Source: JAWLHU01 sp041690255
GTDB lineage: Bacteria; Bacillota; Sulfobacillia; Symbiobacteriales; Symbiobacteriaceae
Assembly (NCBI GenBank): GCA_041690255.1
Contig: JAWLHU010000023.1
Location: 7,543 to 71,542 of the forward strand
Direction of reading: 5' to 3'
Length of the DNA stretch: 64,000 nt
Shown: positions 9,022 through 26,967 of the stretch, in pieces
Layout: every line of letters starts with the position of its first letter
How positions within the stretch are numbered: position 1 is the stretch's first letter
Notes under the pieces: model-generated
What the model was told of the DNA's origin: nothing
What the model saw: only the letters and a program-made list of their open reading frames with translations
The model's database searches: none
Translations under genes and position numbers: made by a program

Positions 9022-9347
9022 GATCTGGCCCTCCATTTCCCCGCCGTGGACGGTGGCTGAATCGGTGGAACGCCCAGTCCCTGTCCGCGCCGCAAGATCT
9101 GCCTGTGAGCACAAAGCCCCCGTGTCCTGCCACTAGTTACGATTTTCCACCTTGAGCTGGCCGCTGGCTATATGCCCACCGCCCAGTCTACTACCGTTCA
9201 GATAGTGCATCCTGCCCTATGTCCGCCTGGCTCAAGCCTCCGGTGCCCCAGCTCGGGATCTGCTCTGACAATGAACTGCCCCAGCCGCCATGAATAGTCA
9301 TGGCGACTGGGGCAGAGAAGCAACGACCACCTTGGAGGACCCCGCCT
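9022..9347. other. Intergenic gap between FkbH gene and aminotransferase gene
   Basis: About 326 nt without a supportable gene. It contains the 17-bp hairpin at 9277-9314, described separately, and the aminotransferase 5' region. I see no clear sigma-A promoter with both boxes and no tRNA. Confidence 0.6.
9277..9314 (-). terminator. Probable terminator hairpin of the megasynthase operon
   Basis: TGCCCCAG-C-CGCCATGA, loop ATAG, then TCATGGCG-A-CTGGGGCA: a 17-bp stem with one C/A mismatch. It lies 33 nt after the stop of the last cluster gene (fkbH-like). In the minus direction it is followed by TTCATTGT, a weak U-rich tail. It marks the likely 3' end of the ~47-kb transcript. Confidence 0.7.
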
Positions 9348-10409
9348 CTAGAGAGACTGGCGCGATTGGCTCTGCAACACCCTGAACTCTACGTACTCAG
9401 GCATGTCCGGAACTTGGGAGAGGTCGTTCTCCAGCAGCGTGAGGCCGTCCTCTTCCCCGATCTCGGTGAACCCCGCGAACTTGTATGTCACGTACATGAG
9501 CCGGTTCCGATCGGTCGGCACGAACTCCGCCTGGAGCCGGGCGCCGGTCTCCTTCGCCATGCGCATGATATGGTTCAGCATCAGGGTGCCGACGCCGCGG
9601 GACATGACCCGGCAGGACATGAGGAGGAGCTTCAGCCGCCAGACCGTCTCACCGCGCTCCACGAGGGCCAGGCCGATCTTGCCGTAGGACCCATACTTGT
9701 CCTCCAGACCGGCGATCAGCAGAAGGTGATCCGCCGATTGCCGGAATCGATCCAGCTCTTCGTAGGAGTAGGTGTAGCCCGTCGCGTTCAACTGGTTGGT
9801 CCGAACCGTCAGCTCCTCTGCCCGCTGCAGGTCCAGTGCCCCCACCGGGGCGATGGTGAAGATCATGCCCAACGAGGAGAGGAACTCCTCTGAAGTCCCC
9901 TCAAACTGCTGCTCGGCCTCGTTGCGCACCATGTCGTTCAGGTACATCTGCCGCCGGAGGCGGGAGTCTTCCGTGACAAAGCGCGGGGTCATCTGGGGCA
10001 TGGCGAGCAAGCCGCTGAGATCTGCGGCGTCCAGGCAGAGCACCGCCGGATGGAAGTGCGAGACCTCCTCCCGCTCGAACGGCTGGTCGTCAATGAAGGC
10101 AAGGGTATCAATGCCGATGTTGATCGACTCTGCTATGCGCCGGATCGAGCCGGACTTGGGGTTCCAGTTGATCTGGGGGTAGAGAAAGTACTCGTCCAGG
10201 CCGAACTCCCGCAACTTCGCCATAGCCAGGGCGTGGTCGTTCTTGCTGGCGACCGACTGGAGAATCCCCCGGCGGTCCAATTCACGGATGATCTCGACCA
10301 CGCCCGGGCGCAGCCGGACGCTGCTCTCCTCTAACAGGACACCCTCCCAGAGGGTGTTGTCCAGGTCCCAGACGACGCACTTCACCTTCTTGCTACCGGA
10401 CTCCTTCAC
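9348..10409 (-). CDS. FkbH-like HAD-superfamily protein (glyceryl-S-ACP formation)
   Basis: HAD-IIIC/FkbH family protein of 353 residues. The catalytic phosphatase-type motif is CVVWDLDNTLWEG (residues 11-23; Asp15 and Asp17 of DxDxT), followed by VASKND near 58 and FIDDQPFEREEV near 115. The C-terminal third is GNAT-like. Established knowledge: FkbH proteins capture 1,3-bisphosphoglycerate, dephosphorylate it and load glyceryl on a dedicated ACP. This is the first step to hydroxymalonyl- or methoxymalonyl-ACP in FK520, ansamitocin and zwittermicin pathways. The gene overlaps the acyl-CoA dehydrogenase stop by 4 nt (ATGA). It is the last gene of the cluster operon, and the four genes 9348-12727 form the complete core of that pathway. 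Confidence 0.93.
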   Translation of the reverse strand: MKESGSKKVKCVVWDLDNTLWEGVLLEESSVRLRPGVVEIIRELDRRGILQSVASKNDHALAMAKLREFGLDEYFLYPQINWNPKSGSIRRIAESINIGIDTLAFIDDQPFEREEVSHFHPAVLCLDAADLSGLLAMPQMTPRFVTEDSRLRRQMYLNDMVRNEAEQQFEGTSEEFLSSLGMIFTIAPVGALDLQRAEELTVRTNQLNATGYTYSYEELDRFRQSADHLLLIAGLEDKYGSYGKIGLALVERGETVWRLKLLLMSCRVMSRGVGTLMLNHIMRMAKETGARLQAEFVPTDRNRLMYVTYKFAGFTEIGEEDGLTLLENDLSQVPDMPEYVEFRVLQSQSRQSL

Positions 10410-11587
10410 GATGCTCCCCCCTCCCGACGAGCCTCACCCAGACCTCCCATGCTCTGGAGGGCGTGATTGGCGATCAGTACCTCGTGCATCTGGGTGGTGC
10501 CCTCAATGATCTCGCTGATCTTTGCATCGCGGAAGTACCGCTCAATCGGGTACTCGCTGCTGCATCCGTTAGCCCCGTGGATCTGCACAGCGTCGCTGGC
10601 CACCTTCTGTAGCATGGTGGAGGCGAAGTACTTGGCCATCCAGGTCTTCACAATCGAATCGGGGTCCAACGCATCCTTCTGGTAGGCTGCCTCCATGCAG
10701 AGCAGGCGGGCTGCCTGCACGCCCACCACCATCTCCGCGATCATCTTCTTGACCAACTGCCAGTTGCCGAGCGGCTCCCCGAACTGCCTGCGACTCCGCC
10801 CATAGGCGACGCTCGCTTCCAGACAGGCCTGAGCCAGACCGACACAGCCGCAGGCGATCGTGAAGCGGCCGTAGTCCAGGCAAGAGAGGGCCACGTGGGA
10901 GAGACCGGCACCCACAGCGCCCACCAGGTTTTCCGCGGGGACGTGGCACTCCTCCAGCGTCAGCGTCGCCAGCATGGAGGCCCGCATGCCCAGCATGCCG
11001 GTGACCGGCTGGATGGTGAGGCCAGGGGCGTTTCGCTCCACCAGAAAGGCGGTGGGCTTCTCCTCCACGCGAGCGATGAGGAGGATCAGATCGGCGATCT
11101 GCCCCATGGTGATCCACTGTTTCTGGCCGCTGATCACATAGTGGTCACCACGCAGCGTCGCCCTCGTCTGGACCGATTTGGCGTCGCTGCCCACATCCGG
11201 CTCGGAGAGGGCAAAGGCGCCAATGGCCTGCCCGGAGGCGAGCGCCGGCAGCCAGCGGGACCGCTGCTCCGCGGTGCCCCATCGCTCGATGGCCAGGGCC
11301 GCCATGCCGTGCACCGTCAGGAGGGTCTGGGCGGCGGTCCAGCCCCGTCCCAACTCCTCCAGCATGATCCCCAGGCGAACGTGGTCAAGGCCCATCCCCC
11401 CGAATTCCCGGGGGAGCATGGCACCCAGGTAGCCCTGCTCAGCCAGCCGGCTGATCACCGCTTGGGGAAGCTTTCCATCCCGCTCGCCGGCGGGCGCCTC
11501 GGGTATGATCTGGCTGTCCACGAAGGAGCGGAACGCCTCCCTGAACGCCTGCTGCTCCTCGGTCAGCTCCATGCGCACGGCGCTCAC
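10406..11587 (-). CDS. Acyl-CoA/acyl-ACP dehydrogenase of extender-unit pathway (FkbI / ZmaE type)
   Basis: FAD-dependent acyl-CoA dehydrogenase of 393 residues. Motifs in order: FALSEPDVGSDAKSVQTRA (flavin and substrate binding), YGRSRRQFGEPLGNWQLVKK, IHGANGCSSEYPIERYFRDAKISEIIEGTTQMHEVLIA. The glutamate in the last block is the usual catalytic base. In the FkbG-K type pathway this enzyme oxidises the hydroxyacyl/acyl group tethered to the stand-alone ACP on the way from glyceryl- to hydroxymalonyl-ACP. It overlaps the ACP gene upstream by 4 nt and the fkbH-like gene downstream by 4 nt, so the three products are translationally coupled. Confidence 0.9.
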   Translation of the reverse strand: MSAVRMELTEEQQAFREAFRSFVDSQIIPEAPAGERDGKLPQAVISRLAEQGYLGAMLPREFGGMGLDHVRLGIMLEELGRGWTAAQTLLTVHGMAALAIERWGTAEQRSRWLPALASGQAIGAFALSEPDVGSDAKSVQTRATLRGDHYVISGQKQWITMGQIADLILLIARVEEKPTAFLVERNAPGLTIQPVTGMLGMRASMLATLTLEECHVPAENLVGAVGAGLSHVALSCLDYGRFTIACGCVGLAQACLEASVAYGRSRRQFGEPLGNWQLVKKMIAEMVVGVQAARLLCMEAAYQKDALDPDSIVKTWMAKYFASTMLQKVASDAVQIHGANGCSSEYPIERYFRDAKISEIIEGTTQMHEVLIANHALQSMGGLGEARREGGAS

Positions 11588-11850
11588 CTCCCCTGGGATC
11601 CGTGCTCTGCACCGACATCCACCTTGCTCCGCACAAGCTCCGCGATGGCGGAGACCGTGCGGAAGTTGTTCAGGTCGAGATCCTTGTTCGCGATGCGAAC
11701 CTGGAACTCTCGCTCCACGAACATCACGAGCTGCATGGCGAAGAGGGAGCTGACGAACCCCTGTGCGAAGATGTCATCATCATCGCCCAGCTCCTGATTG
11801 CGGAAGAACTTTGCCAGGAAACCCCGAACCTTGCTCTTGATCTCATCCAT
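11584..11850 (-). CDS. Stand-alone acyl carrier protein for hydroxymalonyl-type extender (FkbJ / ZmaD type)
   Basis: Small carrier protein of 88 residues. The carrier core reads DDDIFAQGFVSSLFAMQLVMFVE. The serine before LFAMQL occupies the phosphopantetheine site, and the sequence around it matches the FkbJ/ZmaD subgroup rather than fatty-acid ACPs. I choose the ATG at 11850 (MDEIKSKVRGFLAKFF). The frame is open up to 11937, but that longer version would overlap the dehydrogenase gene and adds an unlikely N-terminus. GAGGAGG lies 11 nt upstream. It probably carries glyceryl through to hydroxymalonyl for transfer to a PKS module in this cluster. Confidence 0.9.
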   Translation of the reverse strand: MDEIKSKVRGFLAKFFRNQELGDDDDIFAQGFVSSLFAMQLVMFVEREFQVRIANKDLDLNNFRTVSAIAELVRSKVDVGAEHGSQGR

Positions 11851-11872
11851 CGTGCTCTGGACCTCCTCGCTG

Positions 11873-12727
11873 TCAGCCTTGCATCTCGGGGTAGGTGTAG
11901 AACCCCTGCCCTGTCTTTCGTCCCAGCAGCCCGGCATCCACCATCTTCTGAAGCAGGGGGCAGCAGCGAAACTTGGGATCCTGGTAGCTCTCGTAGAGCA
12001 CCTTCAGCGAATCGGCCACCGTATCCAGGCCGATCAGGTCTGCCGTCTCCAGGGGGCCCATTTTGTGGCCGAAGCATTTCTTGAAGATCTCATCCACCGA
12101 TTCCGGGGAGGCCACCTGGTCCTGGACCACATAGGCCGCCTCATTCATGAAGAGGTGGGAGATACGGTTGGAGACAAAGCCGGGAAGGTCGTTGACCACG
12201 ATGCAGTCCTTGCCCAACCGGCGCAGGAATCCTTGCGTCTCCTCCACGGTCTCGTTCGATGTGTGATAGCCCCGGATCACCTCGACCACAGGCTTCAGAG
12301 GTACCGGGTTCATGAAGTGGATGCCGATCACGCGGTCCTGCCGCCTGGTGACCCCGGCGATCTTGGTAATGGAGATGCACGATGTGTTTGAGGCCAGGAT
12401 CGTATCAGCCGGGCAGACCTGATCCAGTTGGCGGAAGACCTCCCGCTTGGTCGCCCAGTCCTCCCGCACATTCTCCACCACGTAGTCCACGTCCGCCAGA
12501 GCACCGTAGTCCGTGGTACAGACGATGCGGCCCAGCGAGACCTCCGGCTCTTCCAGATCCTTGCGGAAGAAGCCCTCCATACGCATGTTCCGGTAGATCT
12601 CCTCGCGGGCCCGCTCCAGGGTCTCTGCGCTGAGATCCACCAGCACCACCCGAAGCCCTGCACGGGCCACGTTGTGGGCCACCCCTATTCCCATGACGCC
12701 CGCCCCAATAACGCCAACGGTCTTCAT
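11873..12727 (-). CDS. 3-hydroxyacyl-CoA/ACP dehydrogenase of extender-unit pathway (FkbK / ZmaG type)
   Basis: NAD-dependent dehydrogenase of 284 residues. The Rossmann loop is VGVIGAGVMGIGVAHN (residues 4-19), followed by VVENVREDW, LASNTSCISIT near 115, IGIHFMNPVPLKPVVEVI near 140 (catalytic His) and GFVSNRISHLFMNEAAYV near 190. It belongs to the 3-hydroxyacyl-CoA dehydrogenase family. In this genetic setting it should oxidise the ACP-bound glyceryl group. Gene order is dehydrogenase, ACP, acyl-CoA dehydrogenase, FkbH. No FkbG-type O-methyltransferase is present in the window, which points to hydroxymalonyl- rather than methoxymalonyl-ACP. Confidence 0.9.
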   Translation of the reverse strand: MKTVGVIGAGVMGIGVAHNVARAGLRVVLVDLSAETLERAREEIYRNMRMEGFFRKDLEEPEVSLGRIVCTTDYGALADVDYVVENVREDWATKREVFRQLDQVCPADTILASNTSCISITKIAGVTRRQDRVIGIHFMNPVPLKPVVEVIRGYHTSNETVEETQGFLRRLGKDCIVVNDLPGFVSNRISHLFMNEAAYVVQDQVASPESVDEIFKKCFGHKMGPLETADLIGLDTVADSLKVLYESYQDPKFRCCPLLQKMVDAGLLGRKTGQGFYTYPEMQG

Positions 12728-12802
12728 ATACGTCCCCCCTCTTGGGTGAATGCGGAGCCGGGCGGCGGCCCAGTCATCTGCCGGGCCGCCACCCCGGGGG
12801 AC

Positions 12803-13183
12803 TCAGTCGGTCATGGCGTGGCGCTCGGTCCGGTAGCCGATCATGCGGTTGGCTGAATCTACATGCACCACGCGGGGCCGGTAGTCAGCGATCTCCTCCT
12901 CGGTCATCTGTGCAAAGGTCATGATGATCACCAGGTCGCCGGGCTGTACCAGCCGGGCAGCGGCTCCGTTCAGGCAGATCACACCAGAGCCGGCAGGCCC
13001 CGTGATCGTGTAGGTCTCGAACCGGGCACCGTTGTTGATGTTGACGATCTCGACCTTCTCGCCGTCGAGGATGTCAGCCGCCTTGAGCAGATCGCTGTCA
13101 ATGGTGACGGAGCCCACGTAGTTCAGATTCGCCTCGGTCACTGTCGCCCTGTGAATCTTTGATCGAAACATCGTGCGTAACAT
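12803..13183 (-). CDS. panD: Aspartate 1-decarboxylase proenzyme
   Basis: Pyruvoyl-dependent enzyme that makes beta-alanine from L-aspartate. It has 126 residues, the normal PanD length. The N-terminus MLRTMFRSKIHRATVTEA is characteristic. The self-cleavage site is Gly24-Ser25 in YVGSVTID, where Ser25 becomes the pyruvoyl group. The core INGAARLVQPGDLVIIM-type segment reads LNGAAARLVQPGDLVIIM here. It lies 42 nt after the stop of the 3,409-residue NRPS and 75 nt before the extender genes, inside the megasynthase operon. No panB or panC is adjacent, so the more likely role is supply of beta-alanine for the NRPS A-domain with a beta-Ala code at about 50 kb. A vitamin B5 role cannot be excluded. 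Confidence 0.95.
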   Translation of the reverse strand: MLRTMFRSKIHRATVTEANLNYVGSVTIDSDLLKAADILDGEKVEIVNINNGARFETYTITGPAGSGVICLNGAAARLVQPGDLVIIMTFAQMTEEEIADYRPRVVHVDSANRMIGYRTERHAMTD

Positions 13184-13225
13184 GGCAGCCTCCTGTAAGC
13201 AATCCGTTTGGTAGCGAACCAGTCT

Positions 13226-23451
<10,226 letters not shown>

Positions 23452-23455
<4 letters not shown>

Positions 23456-24537
23456 GCTTGCCCGGTTGCCCCCTTTCCGTTTCGTTGCTGCGCCCCCACC
23501 GCCGCCTGCTCGGCGCCTGCCCGGCCGAGCCGCGCATAGGACCAGGAAGTCACCGGCGTTCCGTACGGAACCTCTTGCGGACTCTCTGGCAGGTGCAGGT
23601 TCCGGACTCCCTTTTCCTCCCTGTAGCTCGGGTTGTAGATCGTCTCGGCGTAGCGGTCGCCGCGGTCCGGCAGGATCGCCACAATGCGGGTCCCGGCTGG
23701 CGTCTGCCGCGAGAGCCACCCGGCTACGGCGTAGACCGAGCCGGAGCTGTTCCCGGCGAAGATCTGCTCGCTGGCAGCCAACCGGAGCGTCGCGGCGAAG
23801 GCCTCTTCATCATTCAGCCAATGCACTTCATCAATCTGGCTGTGGTCGACATTCTTGGGGACGAGACTGTTGCCGAGCCCACCCTGAAGCCTTCCCGGGC
23901 GGTCGGGCTGGCCGAAGATGACACTGCCCACCGAATCGACACCCACCACCCGCAGGTGTGGCATCGCCTCGCGCAGGACTCGGGCCGTGCCGCAGAGAGA
24001 GCCGCCGCTGCCCACGGAGCCGATGAGAATGTCCACCGTCCCCAGGTCATCGAGCAGTTCGCTCGCCAGGTCGGCATAGGCGGCCGGGTTGGCAGGGTTG
24101 TCGTACTGGCGGGGCCAGAAGGCGTCCGGGTATTGGACCATCAGTTGATCCAACCGCTCCAGACGCGCCCCTTGCCAGCCACGCTCGTTCATGCGCTCCA
24201 CGACATGGACCTGCGCTCCGAGGGACCTCAGCTTGGCCAGGGTAATGGGATCAATCCGCGGGTCGGTCACAATGTGAACCGCATGCCCCAGGTAGGTCCC
24301 CACCAGGGCGACCCCGAGGGCCATGGTTCCCGAAGAGGTCTCCACAATGGGCGCCCCTTCCCGGAGGATCCCGGACCGCTTTGCCTCCCAAATCGCTTGG
24401 CGGGCAACCCTGTCCTTCATTCCAAAGGGGTTAAGCAACTCCAGCTTGCCGTAGACGCTCCCGCCGGAGGAACCATCCATGCGGAGGTGAACCAGGGGCG
24501 TATTACCGATACAGTCGATGATATCCCGCCGAAGCAT
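23452..24537 (-). CDS. Cysteine-synthase-like PLP enzyme, probable beta-replacement step to 2,3-diaminobutyrate
   Basis: Fold-type II pyridoxal-phosphate enzyme of 361 residues. The start IDCIGNTPLVHL and the cofactor lysine Lys41 in NPFGMKDR are diagnostic. ETSSGTMALGVALVGTYLGH (substrate loop) and IGSVGSGGSLCGTARVL (phosphate-binding glycine loop) follow. Relatives include cysteine synthase and SbnA. It overlaps the GHMP kinase gene by 35 nt and the NRPS gene by 4 nt. With the kinase and the lyase upstream it matches the DabA/Pac-type trio proposed for 2,3-diaminobutyrate: activated threonine plus an amino donor such as aspartate gives an adduct later cleaved by the lyase. Alternative: 2,3-diaminopropionate from a serine derivative. 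No SbnB-like partner is present. Confidence 0.88.
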
Positions 24538-25456
24538 CTCTCACCGCCCCCTCCCATGTGGAGTGCGTCTCAAAGACCGCCACGTTTCCGTTCAGCCGGA
24601 ACAGTTCCTGCTGCGTCCTCTTTAGCTGTGATTTATAGCGAGGGGATGATGGCGAGAGCAGGATGCCCACATAGGTGCCGCTGTGAGCGACCACCACGCC
24701 CAGCCCCCCGAGCTGCGTACAGATCTCAAGCATATGCTCCAGATGTCTCTTGGGCTGTAACCGCTGATTGAGGACAGCGCTCCTGGTGGCAACCTTGCCG
24801 ATCCCCATCAGGTCCTGAAGGCGGACCGCCCTGGTGATCTCCTGGAGGAGCGCTCCATACTCCGCTTTCTCTGCCCCGCTGTAAGGTTTGGGTAACCGGT
24901 TGAAAGCGATGGTATCCACCTCTCCCCCTTCATCTGTGCCCACGATGGTCATGGGTGGGAGAGGACCGAGGTTACCCCCGTGCTGCACCTTTCTGTGGTA
25001 GAAGCAGGTAGCACCGTCGTACATTACCCCGTCGGATGGCTCGATCCGGGCCATGAACTGCTGGAGCAGTTCGAGCGGCACAGCGATCCGGAAGCAGTCT
25101 TCGATCGCGCGGGCTGTGGCCACGAGGTCGGCCGAGGAGCTGGCCAACCCCTTGCCCTCCGGGAGTTCACTATCGATGGTGAGCACGCCCCCGGTCGGCA
25201 GTTGGAGGTGGTCCAGGATCATCTGGGCCAGGTGCCGGGACTTGAGCTTATGGCCGGGGAAGACCTCCAGGTCGCTCCGCTCCGGTTCGGAGATAAGCCG
25301 GGCCCGGGTGAACTTCTGAATCGGGAGGGTCACCAGGAAGTCCGTGTCGCCTTCCGGGAGAACCCCCTGGAGCAGCTCCCCGAAGGTGCCGAACGAGATT
25401 CCACTACCCGAGCGCTTGTTCACGCCGACTCCGGGATCCTGTGGCAAGAGAGTCAT
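24503..25456 (-). CDS. GHMP-superfamily kinase, probable L-threonine/L-serine kinase
   Basis: Small-molecule kinase of 317 residues. The ATP-binding loop is ELPEGKGLASSSADL (residues 97-111), the GHMP signature. The N-terminal GTFGELLQGVLPEGDTDFLVTLPI resembles the PduX (L-threonine kinase) group, and GGLGVVVAHSGTYVGILL near the C-terminus is the conserved third motif. Expected reaction: ATP-dependent O-phosphorylation of threonine (or serine), turning its hydroxyl into a leaving group for the neighbouring PLP enzyme. It starts with an ATGA overlap on the lyase gene and overlaps the PLP-enzyme gene. The cluster also encodes a threonine aldolase that could influence the threonine pool. Confidence 0.85.
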   Translation of the reverse strand: MTLLPQDPGVGVNKRSGSGISFGTFGELLQGVLPEGDTDFLVTLPIQKFTRARLISEPERSDLEVFPGHKLKSRHLAQMILDHLQLPTGGVLTIDSELPEGKGLASSSADLVATARAIEDCFRIAVPLELLQQFMARIEPSDGVMYDGATCFYHRKVQHGGNLGPLPPMTIVGTDEGGEVDTIAFNRLPKPYSGAEKAEYGALLQEITRAVRLQDLMGIGKVATRSAVLNQRLQPKRHLEHMLEICTQLGGLGVVVAHSGTYVGILLSPSSPRYKSQLKRTQQELFRLNGNVAVFETHSTWEGAVRDASAGYHRLYR

Positions 25457-26967
25457 CCTTCCTCCTCCTTGTCAAGAGCGCTCGAATCCACGTGGGCATA
25501 GCGGTCGATGAGATGCTGCCGCCGCCCGCCCCAGGCCTCCTGCAACTCCTGCAGTTCACCGGCCTGTACCGCCAGCAGCTCCCGAACCCGGTCCGGGTGG
25601 ACAGAGCCCGCCGATCCCTTGACCCGCAGGCTTGCAATCGCATCAAACGCACGCCGGACGACCTGGTCGCTGACTGCGACCGGGTACCCGTACTCCTGGC
25701 AGAGTTCCTCGAGCAGGGGGCTCGGCGCACGATCGGGCGGAATCCCCTCCTCTACCAGGCGGGCGATAAACCGGCCCGCGATCACCTGCGCTTTGCGGTA
25801 GGGAATGGCGTACGCGAGCGTAAGCTGGTTGGCCAGGGTAAAGCCGCCGAAGAACTCCCTTTCGCAGGCCTCCCTCATCCGCGCTTCGTGGAACTGTACC
25901 GAGCCGGCGACCGCCGTGAAGAGCCGCAGGCTGGACCGGGCCGCTCCCAGAAGGGGCATCAGGTTGGCGCCCGCCTCCTTGGAGACCTCCACCAGATTGC
26001 TGTAGGGGGTGTTCCGCTGCCCTAGCAGGAAGTCCGTCGCGTACCCGGAGAGGTGAGCCGTCTTCCCCCGGATCCGCTCCAGGATGGGGTAGTTCTTCTT
26101 CTGGGGCATGGCCGAGGAGATCCCCGACAGCTCGTCCGGCAGGGAGATGAACCGGCAATCACTACCCCCCCAGTGAATGAAGTCCGTGGCAAACCGGCTG
26201 AGGGCTGCGCCCAGGAGCGAGAGCTCCCCACCGATCAGCAGGACCCATTCCCGGGAGGCCACAGCGGTCAAGGCGTGGGGCTGGGGAGCGGCAAAGCCGA
26301 GCAGATCGGCCATCCGCTCCCGATCCCAGGGCAGTTCTTGCCCGGCCATCGCCCCGGCTCCCAGCGGGCACAGGTTGATCTCGTCAAAGACCCGGAGCAG
26401 CCGGCGCAACGACCGGAGCAGGTGGCCGAGGAACGCAGCGAGGTAGAACCCGGGGCTGATCACCTGTGCCGACTGGAAGTGGGTGTACCCTGGCATGGGC
26501 GAATCGGTATACCCTGCGGCCTTGTCGTGGAGGGTGCGGCTCAGTTCGGCCATCTCCGCTGCGATCTCCAGCAGCGAGTCCCGGCCCAGCAGCAACTGGG
26601 CACAGGCCTGCAGGTCGTTCCGGCTGCGGTCGACGTGCCAGGCGGGCGCCGGCACGGTCAGCCGTTCCTCCACGTAGCGCTCAATGGCAAAGGCGATATC
26701 GGAGAAGTTGGCCGAAGGATCTGCGGTCAGGCTCTCCGGGGTGATCTCCCGGAGCCTGGTTCGAATCTGGGCGGCGGCCTCGTCGGACAGCAGCCCCATG
26801 CGTTGGTACTCCGGGATCAGGACCTGCTCGATCCTGATGTAGTGGGGCAGCAGGTACCGGACCTCGTAAGCGAACTGCGGTCCGAGGACCTCCTCGTGAA
26901 GGAGGTCGGCGGGGCCCGAGCGCACGCGCCCGCTCAGGCCCGTTCCGGAGCGGTTGGCCTCACCCAA
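25453..26967 (-). CDS. Argininosuccinate-lyase/fumarase superfamily enzyme, probable fumarate-releasing step
   Basis: Protein of 504 residues. Superfamily motifs are HVDRSRNDLQ (residues 111-120), GYTHFQSAQVISPGFYLAAF (160 onward; Thr162-His163 active-site pair) and the signature loop SSAMPQKKNYPILER (284-298, with the catalytic serine). It is embedded in a natural-product operon with no arginine genes. By analogy with DabB and Pac17-type enzymes it would split an aspartate-derived adduct, releasing fumarate and 2,3-diaminobutyrate. The first codon is TTG at 26967, preceded by GAGGGGGG with 6 nt spacing, and it overlaps the NRPS stop by 8 nt. It is a little longer than most argininosuccinate lyases, mainly through a C-terminal tail. 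Confidence 0.88.
   Translation of the reverse strand: MGEANRSGTGLSGRVRSGPADLLHEEVLGPQFAYEVRYLLPHYIRIEQVLIPEYQRMGLLSDEAAAQIRTRLREITPESLTADPSANFSDIAFAIERYVEERLTVPAPAWHVDRSRNDLQACAQLLLGRDSLLEIAAEMAELSRTLHDKAAGYTDSPMPGYTHFQSAQVISPGFYLAAFLGHLLRSLRRLLRVFDEINLCPLGAGAMAGQELPWDRERMADLLGFAAPQPHALTAVASREWVLLIGGELSLLGAALSRFATDFIHWGGSDCRFISLPDELSGISSAMPQKKNYPILERIRGKTAHLSGYATDFLLGQRNTPYSNLVEVSKEAGANLMPLLGAARSSLRLFTAVAGSVQFHEARMREACEREFFGGFTLANQLTLAYAIPYRKAQVIAGRFIARLVEEGIPPDRAPSPLLEELCQEYGYPVAVSDQVVRRAFDAIASLRVKGSAGSVHPDRVRELLAVQAGELQELQEAWGGRRQHLIDRYAHVDSSALDKEEEG

Noticed and set aside
23456..23719. N-terminal extension of the 3,409-residue NRPS (88 extra codons)
   Set aside because: It overlaps the cysteine-synthase-like gene and is Arg/Gly/Pro-rich low-complexity sequence; the ATG at 23455 forms an ATGA overlap typical of this operon.
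25453..26967. Primary-metabolism argininosuccinate lyase (argH)
   Set aside because: No argG or other arginine genes are present; it overlaps NRPS and GHMP-kinase genes and fits the diaminobutyrate trio better.
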